From contig OZ231126.1 in assembly GCA_965153355.1 (NCBI GenBank), positions 105,958,001-106,022,000 of the forward strand: a DNA stretch of 64,000 nt, written 5' to 3'. This document shows positions 37,155-48,837 of the stretch, in pieces. The notes beneath the pieces are model-generated. The model worked only from the letters and a program-made list of their open reading frames with translations, ran no database searches and had not been told where the DNA came from. Both the position numbers and the translations under genes were made by a program. Within the stretch, counting starts at the first letter, position 1; each line of letters begins with the position of its first letter. The DNA is from Flaccisagitta enflata. Lineage: Eukaryota > Chaetognatha > Sagittoidea > Aphragmophora.

Positions 37155-40100
37155 ATGCTGCGCCTCCTCTTCCTCCTCCTTCTCCTCGACGGCATTGCCG
37201 CCCCGCCGCTTCCGTCCCTCCGCCGCCGCAGCCTCCTGGAGGACCGCCTGCGGTGGCTGCGCTTCTGCAGCGAGGAGGTGGAAATTCACTGTCGGTAAGC
37301 TCTTTTTGTTTATTCTTTTCACTCGATGATGTATGACTGTTTTCTTTTGATTTTTAAAGGAAAAAAAAAATTTCAACTTCAACTTGAAATAAAACGACTA
37401 GTCCTCATTTAAATGTTGTAGTTTTATTTTCCCACCAACCTTTTTAAGGTTAATTCCGTGCATCGGGGTCCGCCCAAGAAACCCTGACTCTCCACCATTG
37501 TAGAAGTGTCATCGCTTCTGCTGCTGCATTGAATGAGGTCACAAAGGTTGGGTGTTATGCCTAACTACCTGGTGCGCCATGTCAAACCCATTTTTGCTCC
37601 TCCAACTGCCCCTATGGGGTCGAAAACAGGGGTAGAAGGGCCTTTTTTGGCCTGTCCCGATTTTGTCCCTGTAAGCAAAAAGCTAGTTTAAGCAATCAAA
37701 AAATGTCAAGCAGAGTCATCCCATAGCTTGTAAGCCATCTCTATCCATCCATTGATATGTGCAAAAAATTTGAACTCAATAACTCAACTGTAAGACGAAA
37801 AAAAATGACTTCAAATTATAATACTCTTCCCCTTCATTTTTCTGTCATTTTTTTCTCAAAATGAGATAAGCCAACAGTTTTTTTTGTAAGCCTATGATTG
37901 TTCAAACATTAAGCATTTTTTCTTTTGTCATTGCATTAACAACTAGTTGAACGACATTTCCTCCAAATTTCAAGGATTTTTTCCATTTCATTTTGGAGAA
38001 ATCAACATTTTCCTAGAGCGTTACAATTCAAAGGTGCTCCTTGTTGGTGGTGTCACACTTGTGTCACACTATGATTCATACTCTGTCAAGGCATAGTAAC
38101 ATGATTAACGGAAAATTCATCTATATGATGAGGAAGATGGTGAAATTCTGTACCTACACCTAAAATTTCAAGTCTTAACTCTTATTCGTTTGGTCACAAT
38201 GAAATTACAAAGTTGATCAGTACTGAAATAGGGAGTGAATTGTAACGCTCGCCGACGAAGCCTCGTAGTTAATTCTTTGTTTCCACACAGCGCTTCTCAC
38301 ACAAAGGCGCGATGCTTTTGTGCCTCAATTTAGTAAAATTTCTTAAAATTCAAATTGGCTTATCCCAAAAACTGTTTGAGCTAGCCCAACGAAATTTTTT
38401 ATGGTTGTTACCTAGATCAAGAGGGTTCTTCACCTATATTCTGGTGTGTCTTAAAAAATGCCAAGGAGTCCAGACAGACCAACCAACCTACCAGAAAAAA
38501 AATTGAAAAAACGGCATAACTTTTGAAATAATTGTCCGATCTGGTTGAAATTTTGCATGAAGCTTCCGTTAAAGATGCCTCGTCACTGGCATGAAACAGA
38601 GCTTGGCAAAAAAAAATTTTCCTCCAACAACCCACCCAGCCAGAAATGGTACTTATAGAGATTTTTTCAAAAAACTCAAAATTTTTTTTAAAAATTCAGA
38701 AACATGATCATACATGATTGCTTGAACATATTCATCAAGAATTTGACTGTCATATTGATTTCTTCATTGTATTTAACTAAATTTATTATTAGTACGTTTG
38801 CAAAAAAATGTGTAATTAGGCCTAATTTGTATGAAAAATGAGCTCACGTAAGAAAATCCAAGTATCAATTCATACATGATATAAGGCTAGCTACATGATG
38901 ATGTATGGTTTTGTTCAATTTTCAACATTTCAAAATTGATGGATTTCACTCCGTCCACGGACCCTTTTCCATGACATAAACCTTAAGGATATGAGATTTT
39001 GATATGAGGTTTGATACGAGGTTTGATATGAGATTTGATATGATGTTTGTATAAAGTTTTGATATGAAGTTTGATATGAAGTCTGATATGAAGTTTGATA
39101 TGAAATTTTGATAATTTAGTTAAGCAACAAATCCAATACATGTTAAACTTGTTATTTCTCAAGCATATAGGGAAATTGTCTCACAATCATCACATTTGAA
39201 TGTTTTTTCACCCGTAATATTTGAAAGCCTTCCGCATCAAGATTTCACTTTTGATGCTCTTAAATGAAAGGAAGGCTTTGTGAAACCTCATAGTAAAAAC
39301 ACTTGCTCGATGCTCATTATTTCTTATCTCCCATCTCTTTGCACTCTTTCAGATTTAAAAGAGTCAGAGCGGCGCAAGCCTGCAACCGGCTTGAGGATTT
39401 AAGTAATACTCTTTTAATCGTTTTCTTAGTTTCAGATAGTTGGCAGATAGTTTTTTTCATGGGGAAAGCTTACCAACTGTTCACTTCCAAAAAAGAATAA
39501 CTTTTTCTTTTATCACATTCTCTCCTCCAGAATGCGTCAATGACGCATATGAACGGTTCCACCGTTTGGAACCGTCATCGTCGTCATCATCACCATCACC
39601 ATCATCACTCTCGACGCTGCCTCCTTCTCCGTCGCTCGCGCCACCGCCTCCTCCTCAACCGCCGCTCGCGCCACCGCCTTCTCCTCAACCGCTCGCGCCA
39701 CTGCCTCCTCCTCAACCGCTTGCGCCACTGCCTCCTCCTCAACCGCTCGCGCCACTGCCTCCTCAACCGCTCTCACCTCCTCAACCGCTCGCGCCACTGC
39801 CTCCTCAACCGCTCGCGCCGCCGCCTCTCGCACCATCATCCTCCGTTCTACACCCACCTCAACCTCAACCTCAACCTCAACCAACTCCTCCTCTTCCAAA
39901 CACCGCTGCACCTACTCCACCTACTCTTCCAAACCGCTTTCTTCCCACTCTTCCTTCCTACCTTCCACCAGCGGCCAAAGAGAAGTTGAGACAGATGCTC
40001 AACAACGCTATGGCCGCTCTCCAACACCGCCTAACCGCCCCACCACCACCTAACCACCTCACCGCCTCACCATCTTTCTCCACTCCTCCTTCACCATCTC

Positions 40101-41905
40101 TCTCAACATCTCCATCATCGCCAACACCATCTCCAACACCATCCTCAACACCATCCCCAACACCCACACTCAACAACGGACATTCTGCGGATATAAACGG
40201 ACGTTCTGCAGATGTAACCGGACACTCTACAAATATAAACGGACATTCTGCGGATATAATCGGACGTTCAGATATAATCGGATATTCTACAGATGTAATC
40301 GGATGTTCTACAGATGTAATCGGACAAATCATAATTACATCGGCCAAGTCGGACAACTACAGATATCTCTCAACAGCGGTCAAATTGGATAAAATTCTCT
40401 CGACGGCCGAATTATCGGACAGCGGACATCTTGGAACAGCGGTCAAATACTCGAACATCGGACGTTTTGTTACAACGGTTAATTCATCGGACATCGGACG
40501 TCTCGGAACAACAGTCGGAACAACGGTCAAAGCATCGATCGGAACAGACAACGGACGTTTCGAAACATCAACGGACAGAACAAACAGTCTCTCGTCGACG
40601 GTCGAAGCGGACAAATCGGACTCAACAATCGAATCGGCTAAAACGGACGGAAACAAACAAACTCAAAAAGCAGACAACGGACAGCAATCGTCGGCAGATA
40701 TATTGTAAGTTTATCTTCAATCATCGGCATCGTTATCATTAATACCGTTTTTCTTTAGTCCATACTATCAAATCTCATAATAACGCATTCAATGATCAAC
40801 GTCTTTACATCCTTTGTACACGCCCTCTTCAGAATCGCAGTACTCGGGACCGTGACGGTCATCGTCGTCGTCGTTGGCGTCGTCGGGGGCGTCATCTTCC
40901 TGCGGAAGCGGGATCGGCGGCGGCGCCAGGAAATGGCGGTGACGCCAGTGTCCGCAACAGCGACGGTATGTTTCTCATGCGATGTGTCCTAACTGATTTT
41001 ATACTCACTCTCGCCAAACAACTATTTCTCTTTTTATACTATTTTCTTTCTTATCAAACATCAGCTATCCACACACTATGCAACACCACCCCAAGCACCC
41101 ATATTCGGATCCTCTGATGTGGAAGATGAAGAAGATGAAATGGCAGAGGAGATGGAGATGGCTGAGGCAAGGAATGAGGAGAGAAGAAGAGAAGAAGAGG
41201 AAAGAAGAGTTGAGACAAGAGTTGAGAGAGCGGGAGAGATAAGGAGATTGTTTTGGGAATTGAGAGAGTTGGAAAGAGAGCTTGGAGCTATGAGGGAAGA
41301 AAGAGAGGAGGCAGAAAGAAGAAGGGAAGAAGCGGAGAGAAGGAGAATGGATTTGCAGAGAAGAAGAAGCTTGGTGGTAAGGGGGATTTCAAGTAGGAGG
41401 CGTGGAGGAGCGATGATGCAGATGAGCGGAGCAGAGGAGGGGATCTAACAAGCACCACTCAAATAATTACATGTAACTACACACACAAACATACACGCAT
41501 TCAACCACAATCAAACAAGCATCCAAATACACCTGCCATTGCACGCGCATGCACCCAACAAACCTCTATTAACTTTTCCCAATCCTCACACCGAAATCTA
41601 TGAGGTACACAGTAAAATCCTCTTTTCCAGTCATAGTTATACATTTTTTCATCATGGGAATATAAAAACTCATTTTACTGCTTATTCTTGGGATAAATGT
41701 TCTTCTTAGATAGAGGTATCAGTGCCAAAGTCATAATTCTCTTTAATAACTCAAACTTCTACTTTTCATTTTATTCCTTTCCCTCAAGACTCCTGTTACA
41801 CCTCTGCCCGTCACGCCGACCCCCCCAATGAGGATGCGGCGACGCTCCTTCGTCGAGCCGGAGACGTTGGCGGCGGGGGTGGTCGACCTGGAGCAGCAAC
41901 AACAT

Positions 41906-41946
<41 letters not shown>

Positions 41947-42094
41947 ACAGCCGCCCATCCTCGAAGGTTGGCGCCGTGGACCGCGGCTGCCAATCATTGA
42001 CAGCTCCTTCTCTTCCTCCTCTTCTTCATCCCCCTCCGCGTCTCCTCCACCATCCACTCAAATTAAAAAAAAAATGAAAAAAACCCCCCAATAA
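37155..42094 (+). CDS. Mucin-like type I membrane protein, six exons
   Basis: Exons 37155-37294, 39353-39402, 39531-40704, 40833-40965, 41065-41376 and 41789-42094; all introns GT-AG and all phases agree. Residues 1-16 are a signal peptide (MLRLLFLLLLLDGIAA). A short Cys-containing domain follows (FCSEEVEIHC, AQACNRLEDL, CVNDAYERFHRLE; four Cys). Then come about 390 residues of Pro/Ser/Thr-rich sequence with PPPQPLAPLP repeats, and NGHSADI / IGRSTDV-type 9-11-residue repeats. Exon 4 holds the single transmembrane helix (VIVVVVGVVGGVIFL) with RKRDRRRR stop-transfer. The cytoplasmic tail is a Glu/Arg coiled coil (exon 5), then a poly-Gln tract and Ser-rich end (exon 6). Intron 1 contains a 1,535-bp transposon. 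Likely a cell-surface mucin-type adhesion or receptor protein; host versus viral origin is undecided. Confidence 0.7.
37448..38982 (+). mobile_element. 1,535-bp DNA transposon, copy 1 (TSD TTAA)
   Basis: The element begins GGTTAATTCCGTGCATCGGG and ends GACCCTTTTCCATGACATAAACC. The two ends are imperfect inverted repeats sharing GGTT(A/T)AT and GGGTCCG. It is flanked by TTAA at 37444-37447 and 38983-38986. It lies in intron 1 of the membrane-protein gene. It has no transposase-length ORF, so it is non-autonomous. An inverted copy of identical length is at 42523-44057. The 4-bp duplication is compatible with several superfamilies (for example Sola, Chapaev or Kolobok-like). Confidence 0.85.
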
Positions 42095-42522
42095 AAAACA
42101 ATTTTATCCCCAGAAAGGATATTTATTTATTTTCATTCGTTACCATATGGTATCATATTGTTTTTAACAACCAATAAATATCATTTTATACACAATCATA
42201 TTCGCATCTGTTTCAATTACAATGTTGTTCAAACCTGTTGTGAAGGTTCATTGCATCAATTAAAGCGCAATTGTTCAAATTCAATTGATTTACACTAATA
42301 TCGCTTTGCTCAACTCAATTCAACTCTTTCTATATCCTACACTAATTAAATAAATGAAAATGCAACACACAAAACAGCTAGATAGAGGACTGTGTTGGCA
42401 TTACCTATAATTTACTACCTGTGAAAACGTTGTTGCATCAATCTATTTTGAAATAGAAAATGTGCGTAGAACCATTAATGCTCTACTACTCTTATCTGTT
42501 GTGTATCTCTTTAAATTTCAAT
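42095..42522. other. 3' flank of membrane-protein gene
   Basis: AT-rich, with AATAAA-like hexamers at about 42090-42096 and 42172-42178 that could end the transcript. No other gene seen. Confidence 0.5.
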
Positions 42523-44057
42523 GGTTTATGTCATGGAAAAGGGTCCGTGGACGGAGTGAAATCCATCAATTTTGAAATGTTGAAAATTGAACAAAACCAT
42601 ACATCATCATGTAGCTAGCCTTATATCATGTATGAATTGATACTTGGATTTTCTTACGTGAGCTCATTTTTCATACAAATTAGGCCTAATTACACATTAT
42701 TTTGCAAACGTACTAATAATAAATCTAGTTAAATACAATGAAGAAATCAATATGACAGTCAAATTCTTGATGAATATGTTCAAGCAATCATGTATGATCA
42801 TGTTTCTGAATTTTTAAAAAAAATTTTGAGTTTTTTGAAAAAATCTCTATAAGTACCATTTCTGGCTGGGTGGGTTGTTGGAGGAAAATTTTTTTTTGCC
42901 AAGCTCTGTTTCATGCCAGTGACGAGGCATCTTTAACGGAAGCTTCATGCAAAATTTCAACCAGATCGGACAATTATTTCAAAAGTTATGCCGTTCTTTC
43001 AATTTTTTTTCTGGTAGGTTGGTTGGTCTGTCTGGACTCCTTGGCATTTTTTAAGACACACCAGAATATAGGTGAAGAACCCTCTTGATCTAGGTAACAA
43101 CCATAAAAAATTTCGTTGGGCTAGCTCAAACAGTTTTTGGGATAAGCCAATTTGAATTTTAAGAAATTTTACTAAATTGAGGCACAAAAGCATCGCGCCT
43201 TTGTGTGAGAAGCGCTGTGTGGAAACAAAGAATTAACTACGAGGCTTCGTCGGCGAGCGTTACAATTCACTCCCTATTTCAGTACTGATCAACTTTGTAA
43301 TTTCATTGTGACCAAACGAATAAGAGTTAAGACTTGAAATTTTAGGTGAAGGTACAGAATTTCACCATCTTCCTCATCATATAGATGAATTTTCCGTTAA
43401 TCATGTTACTATGCCTTGACAGAGTATGAATCATAGTGTGACACAAGTGTGACACCACCAACAAGGAGCACCTTTGAATTGTAACACTCTAGGAAAATGT
43501 TGATTTCTCCAAAATGAAATGGAAAAAATCCTTGAAATTTGGAGGAAATGTCGTTCAACTAGTTGTTAATGCAATGACAAAAGAAAAAATGCTTAATGTT
43601 TGAACAATCATAGACTTACAAAAAAAACTGTTGGCTTATCTCATTTTGAGAAAAAAATGACAGAAAAATGAAGGGGAAGAGTATTATAAGTTGAAGTCAT
43701 TTTTTTTCGTCTTACAGTTGAGTTATTGAGTTCAAATTTTTTGCACATATCAATGGATGGATAGAGATGGCTTACAAGCTATGGGATGACTCTGCTTGAC
43801 ATTTTTTGATTGCTTAAACTAGCTTTTTGCTTACAGGGACAAAATCGGGACAGGCCAAAAAAGGCCCTTCTACCCCTGTTTTCGACCCCATAGGGGCAGT
43901 TGGAGGAGCAAAAATGGGTTTGACATGGCGCACCAGGTAGTTAGGCATAACACCCAACCTTTGTGACCTCATTCAATGCAGCAGCAGAAGCGATGACACT
44001 TCTACAATGGTGGAGAGTCAGGGTTTCTTGGGCGGACCCCGATGCACGGAATTAACC
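42523..44057 (-). mobile_element. 1,535-bp DNA transposon, copy 2, inverted (TSD CAAT)
   Basis: Reverse complement of copy 1 with only a few differences (for example AACACTCTAG against AACGCTCTAG). It is flanked by CAAT at 42519-42522 and 44058-44061. The two different 4-bp duplications show two independent insertions rather than one long inverted repeat. It lies about 430 bp after the stop of the membrane-protein gene. Confidence 0.85.
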
Positions 44058-44176
44058 CAATGTAAAATGTGTAGCTTGAATATGTGGAAGTGCAAGTGGG
44101 CAAGTTGAAAGCATGGTGAAGTGTGAACGCACTCTAAAGATGGCAATAACGGTCGCATAAATTCCCACATTTTTAG

Positions 44177-44466
44177 CCACTGCGGGAGATACATGGATAT
44201 CGTCTGACCAACTCAATCAAAGAGTCCTACACCTATCTGGCGGTTGGGGACTCCCATCTGGCGTACATGACGCAGTTTCTGGATCGCCATGGGGTCAACT
44301 GCTTGGCGACTCATGGCGGAACGCTGAGGCAAGCATCAACACTGCTTGAGAACATCGAATATGGATTCAACAGATATTCCTGTATTTTACCGAACGTAGG
44401 GGGTACACGCCCGGCAATACTGGCCAAAGGGATGAATTTGAATTTAACAACATGTATTGCACGATG
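44177..44466 (+). pseudogene. SGNH-hydrolase-like gene, N-terminal part
   Basis: An acceptor (TTTTTAG, 44176) opens a frame of about 95 codons with YLAVGDSHLAYM. This fits block I (GDSx) of SGNH/GDSL hydrolases: a beta strand, the nucleophile Ser, then a helix. It is followed by VNCLATHGGTLRQA and an ILPNVGG strand. The frame ends at TGA 44464-44466 as the minus-strand insert begins. The matching C-terminal part is at 48180-48486. Some LINE ORF1 proteins also carry such an esterase, so host gene versus retroelement origin is open. Confidence 0.45.
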
Positions 44467-44635
44467 AAGAAGAATAGTAAGGAGACTGATCAACTAATCT
44501 AATAACAAAATAGAGGTGTTCGTGTTTCATCCTCTTATTACAACGGAAAAATGGCCATAGGCTATCAGCTCTAGTTGATTGCGTACCGGTGTTTATCCCG
44601 GCAGGGTTTTCTAGACTACCACCAAAAAGGTCATC

Positions 44636-44827
44636 GTGGATGATGTAATGAGTAACGTAAATGTAAACCGAAAAAGAACTAGGGGTGCGGTAAAACCTTG
44701 TCGCACTTGTAAGAAAGGCAAGATAATCACATGTGTTAAGTGTAGATGTAGTGCTTGCTTGCACATTCACAGCTCGATTTATTCTAGAGAAAAGATGAAG
44801 GTATGTCACTGGGAGATTCTTGATTAG
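44636..44827 (+). other. Cys-rich ORF resembling a piggyBac C-terminal domain
   Basis: A 63-codon frame reads KPCRTCKKGKIITCVKCRC then SACLHIHSS. Cys pairs with a basic linker and a final C..H..H recall the cysteine-rich DNA-binding tail of piggyBac-family transposases. No catalytic DDD part is visible upstream, so it is at most a remnant. Confidence 0.25.
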
Positions 44828-44846
44828 TCAGAGTTCCGCCTGATAG

Positions 44847-46238
44847 TCAGTGCTTCTTGCTCTTGGTGATGTTAATGTCGAGGTTTCCGTATTTGACGAT
44901 CGGAAGTTCGTCGTCGTTTACGTGTCTGAACAGGACGACGCCGTCTCAGTTTTGGGCGATGTACATCCCGCCGGTGATGTTGATTTCTTCCGGTCGCACG
45001 CTGCCGATCAGGACGATACCCAGCTCCGTCAAGCTGCCAATGAGGTCGTGGATGGTGCAGTAACTCGGCCTTTCGACGTAGCTTCTGGCGTGGCTCAGCG
45101 CCTCTTATGTGAAGCGCTCGTCATCTTCGTGACTTGCTGGCAGATTGATAAGTCTGGGATTCTCTATATCGCCGGTCTCCCGATAGACGAGAGTGGACGT
45201 CACCGCGTTCTCTCCGACGAAGAGCCCGGTGCTGATGCTAATCTGAGACGCCGGGTAATTTGCGATGTGGACGGCGCCGATTGAGCCCATGACATAATCG
45301 AGGAATGACAGTCCCTTTGGTCTGCGGTCTTCCCATTTGATGTTGTCAATCTGGGACTCTTCCACGATGTTGAGCGGGGGTGAGACAACTCTGAGGCCGG
45401 CCTTGAAAGGCGGGTTTGGACAATTTCTGTTTGCCGTCAGGGGAGGCGGGCCGCCTATTGCTAGCATGATGTAGTCGACCGTGTCTTGGGCCCTCGTTTT
45501 GCCAGTTGCATTTGCAGCGGACGTCGCGTCGGCGGCCGCTACCGCTCCAACTCCGTTTTTTTCGTCGTTGGCTCCCTCGGCGTGGAAGATTGGTTGATCA
45601 ATTCCCGCCGTAGCGTTGTTTCCTGAGTAAGGTTTGGGGGGCTGCGGACGTTCTGGTGCATTTTTAAGTTTGTCAAATGCGGAGGAAATCTTACTTGCCG
45701 CTCTGGCGGCTATCTTCGGGGATTTCGCATTTGGCGGCGTCGTCGTCTTGCGCTGCGGATCTTCGGCCATGGCGCGTATGGCGGCGTTGGTGGCCACGGC
45801 GTCCAGTCGGGTTGGAGTTGTCACGATGTTTCTCGGGTCGCAGCCTACTTGTCGGATGGAGCGGCGCATAAGACGCCGGTCGTGCGCTGCCACTGTTGGA
45901 CTTGGTGGCAGGACCGCTGTGTCGGAACACACATCTCGGGCGGCGTTTTCTTTGTTTGCCTCTGGAACGGAAGTTGACATGGATGGGCGACGGGGTGAGC
46001 GTTGGTGGCTCTGGTCGTAGATGTTGTCGCGCGGAGGAATCTTGACGTGTCTGGCTGCTTTATCAGGCTACAGGGACGGCGATGACAAGTTTTTGGTGAG
46101 GGGGGCATAACGTGGCGCGCCGCGATGTTGTAAGGCTTCGGAGAATGCTGCTACCTTGTTTCTCTGCGCGTCATCTTCCGAGTTGTCATCGTTGATGACG
46201 ATTGGGTCTTCCGACGATAGTCCTTCCGCCGGTTGCAT
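44847..46238 (-). pseudogene. Unknown ORF with three in-frame stops
   Basis: A single minus-strand frame runs from ATG 46238 to TGA 44847 (about 460 codons) and is interrupted only by TAG (46068-46070), TAA (45105-45107) and TGA (44946-44948). It shows no frameshift. The N-terminus is acidic (EDPIVINDDNSEDD, reminiscent of a SUMO-interacting motif). The middle is Ala/Pro-rich and probably disordered. The C-terminal 200 residues look folded: FLDYVMGSIGAVHIANYPAS, NITGGMYIAQN, VVLFRHVNDDELP and KYGNLDINI. It lies downstream of the RT on the same strand. Family unknown; a capsid-like or Gag-like C-terminal domain is possible. Confidence 0.4.
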
Positions 46239-46371
46239 CTGTGTGGATTTCAAGGAGGAAGCAAGTTTAAAATCGATGCAATAAGTGGCGAATAGTTGAT
46301 TCTTTATGCCCCAAGATCTGTTGAGGGAAAGGCTTTGATTAGCGGCTCCATCAGTGTAAAGTAAAAGCAGA

Positions 46372-48096
46372 TTAGGCAAGCTTGATGGGGGGTAGTGAGA
46401 CACCTTTAAGGCTACCGAGTATATACGGACCCCGAAAGATCTGTTCCCAAAAAACCGTAATGCAATCTGTACCGCATTCGTCATAACAAACTTTACTGCA
46501 GTCCACAGCAGGATCTTTATCTCTGTTCTGATCTGTGTAGGGGGCAAATGTGGAACAGTTAGGATTACTGACAATGAAATTGTTACATTCAGGCGAGTAG
46601 GTGCAAACAATGCATTTTGTCTCTGTAAGAGTTGTCAACAGGTCTGCTGATTCAGTAAGTAATTCATAGGCGCTGCTCTGGTTGTGCAACTTGTCACTGT
46701 CAAGACAGCGGCTTTGGAATTTTGTTAGAGTGCCATTGCCTCTGTTTATGCTCTCGAAGCGGCGCGTTGCCCTTGTTGTAATGATTTCTCTGTATGTGCC
46801 TGTGTTTACTCTGTTTAGGACTGATTCATCCAAGGTGCGTCTGGGGACGTTTAGGAGAATTTTTAGCGTACGCATCTGGCTCTGGTTCACCTTTTTCCAT
46901 TGGGTGTCCGCTGCTGTAATCTATGCTACTGAGCTGTAGTGGAAGATTGAGAGTATGAGTGCGTTGATCAGTTGCCCTAGCAGCCTATTGTTTCTGCCGT
47001 TGAGGGATCTTGCCAGTCTGCAGATTTGGATGCTTCTTGGGGTCGCTTTTTGGACCAGCTTGTCTATGTGGTTTGACCATATCAGACCTTGGTCGAAGAG
47101 TGTGCCAAGGAAACGTACTTCTTTGACCGTTTTGATTTTCTGGCCATAGAGGAAGAGGTCGATTTCTCTGTTCCTGTTTGTTGATCGCGGCTGTGCGAAG
47201 AGCATGGCTTTGGTTTGCGATGGGCTCGGAAGTAGTCACCACCTGCTTCCCCAGTTGGCTAGTTTGTCAAGGTACCTTTGGATCTCATAGAGGGCCATTC
47301 TATACGCTGCTTCGGATTTGAAGAAGGATCGCCATTCGGCGTTATCGTTGGCATAGCCGCTGCCGTCACTCCAGACGCAAAGAGAGTCCAATCCAGAGTT
47401 CGATCCAGGTATATCTCCGGTGAAATATGTGAAGATGTTTGGACTGGAGGTGCCGCCTTGAGGAGCTGAAGCGCCTAGTTCTCTAAGTGTAGATAGGATG
47501 TCGCCGTCTCTTATTTGGAATTTCCTTCCGATTAGGAAGCTGGCGATGATTTTGATGAGTGATGTTGGTGCGTTGTCTTCTGCTAGTTTGAAGATGACCC
47601 CGGCGTGCCACAATTTGTCGAACGCTTTTTCCATGTCGATGAAGACTCCATCGAGGTGACGTCCCTGTTTGAAGGCGTTTGCAACGTCGTCTGCCAGTTT
47701 GAGGATTGACTCTTGTGCACTTCTGTTTTTGGCGAAGCCGCATTGGCGGGCGCGGCGGAGACCGTTGTCGTCAATAAATCTATTGAGGAGTTTGAGGAAA
47801 AGCTTCTCTAATATTTTGCCGAGAGTTGAGCAGAGAGAAATAGGGCGATAGTTTGCGCTTTTAGTCGAGTCTTTTCCTGGTTTTGGTATCATCATGATCC
47901 AGCTGAGTTTCCATTTTTGTGGGAAGTAGGAGATCGTCACGCAGGCGTTGAGAATGAGTGTATGTCTACTTATTGCCTTAGCTGTTAGTCTCTTGAGGAG
48001 GTAGTGATCAATTTTATCCGGACCAGCTGCTCCAGTTGGCTTGATTGATGAGATGAGGCCTTGAAGTTCCCCTTCGCTAGTGAGCATTGTGTTCAC
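46372..48096 (-). pseudogene. Jockey-like non-LTR reverse transcriptase, decayed
   Basis: A minus-strand frame from about 48096 to 46372 contains the RT blocks in order: GAAGPDKI, PKPGKDSTKSANYRPISLCS, GFAKNRSAQESIL, FIDMEKAFDKLW and APQGGTSSPNIF. Then comes YANDNA where the catalytic box is normally YADD. It is followed by the characteristic VRFLGTLFDQGLIWSNHI and a C-terminal helical region. In-frame stops are TGA 47236-47238 and TAG 46921-46923; there is no frameshift. The endonuclease domain and ORF1 are not found upstream. It is 5'-truncated and inactive, and lies between the two halves of the SGNH-like gene. Confidence 0.7.
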
Positions 48097-48179
48097 TGAA
48101 TAATTTGGTCAAACAGATAGCTAAAGTGAACCCGGGCTGTTTGATAATTACAGCCCCGGTCATACCTTGTTTCCCTGAC

Positions 48180-48486
48180 AAAAGGCTGAAAGTGGTAAGT
48201 GGTTCGTGGAGATGGCAGCAGAATACGGACAGGCAGTGAGAAAAAGTGCCTACTAGCATCATCACTATCGGACGGACGTCTTCCTGGGGGAAACCACCCC
48301 CAAAGGAAGACTACCACGGACAGAGCTGCTTGAGGCTGACAAGACACATCTCAACGCATGGGGCAGGGCCATCCACGAAGAGGTTTGGTCTTACGTGCTG
48401 GACTCACTGAACTTTGACAAGTGGGGGGAGACCTTTCGAATGCCGGGAGGCGAGGGGAAGATGCGGACCCTCTACTGGGAGTTCTA
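48180..48486 (+). pseudogene. SGNH-hydrolase-like gene, C-terminal part
   Basis: A plus-strand frame reads WFVEMAAEYGQAVRKSAY, a TAG (48254-48256), then RTDVFLGE, and ends at TAA 48484-48486. ADKTHLNAWGRAIHEEVW matches SGNH block V (DxxHLN..G), which carries the catalytic Asp and His. Together with GDSH at 44240 this defines one esterase-type gene split by about 3.7 kb. The internal TAG suggests it is no longer functional. Confidence 0.5.
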
Positions 48487-48837
48487 AGGCCTTAATCTCT
48501 ACCAAGACTTGTCCTCTCTGAATAACCATATGATAAAAAAAAAAAGAAATTTGACAAAATTCTCTCTATGAGTGTTTTATTAAAATGAGTTTAGACTGTC
48601 TTAAGTTTAATATAAAACACTTCAAAGTTTTCGGATATGTTTGTTTGGAAACAAACAAGTTCGGGTATGAGATTGGTCTGTTCCTCAGACGTTGGATTCC
48701 AAAACCTCAATGGCTACAGTATTACAAAATGGCGATGGGAAATGGACAGGTGCATGGATAAATAGTAGATAGAAAATATTAGAAAATAAGCATTATGAAA
48801 CGGATGGAAGATGGAAGAGATATAGAGGTAAAATCTC

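Noticed and set aside
38312-38635. ORFs of 64 and 72 codons inside the transposon copies
   Set aside because: They are short, overlap on opposite strands and have no transposase motifs.
39537-39989. Arg/Leu/His-rich ORF on + and Glu/Val/Ala-rich ORF on - across the proline-rich exon
   Set aside because: Both are out-of-frame shadows of exon 3 of the membrane-protein gene.
37448-44057. A single large transposon with 1.5-kb terminal inverted repeats
   Set aside because: Each arm has its own 4-bp target-site duplication and exon 1 of the gene lies outside, so these are two separate insertions.
44850-45284. Plus-strand 144-codon ORF
   Set aside because: Antisense to the minus-strand ORF, whose frame runs the full length and shows protein-like blocks.
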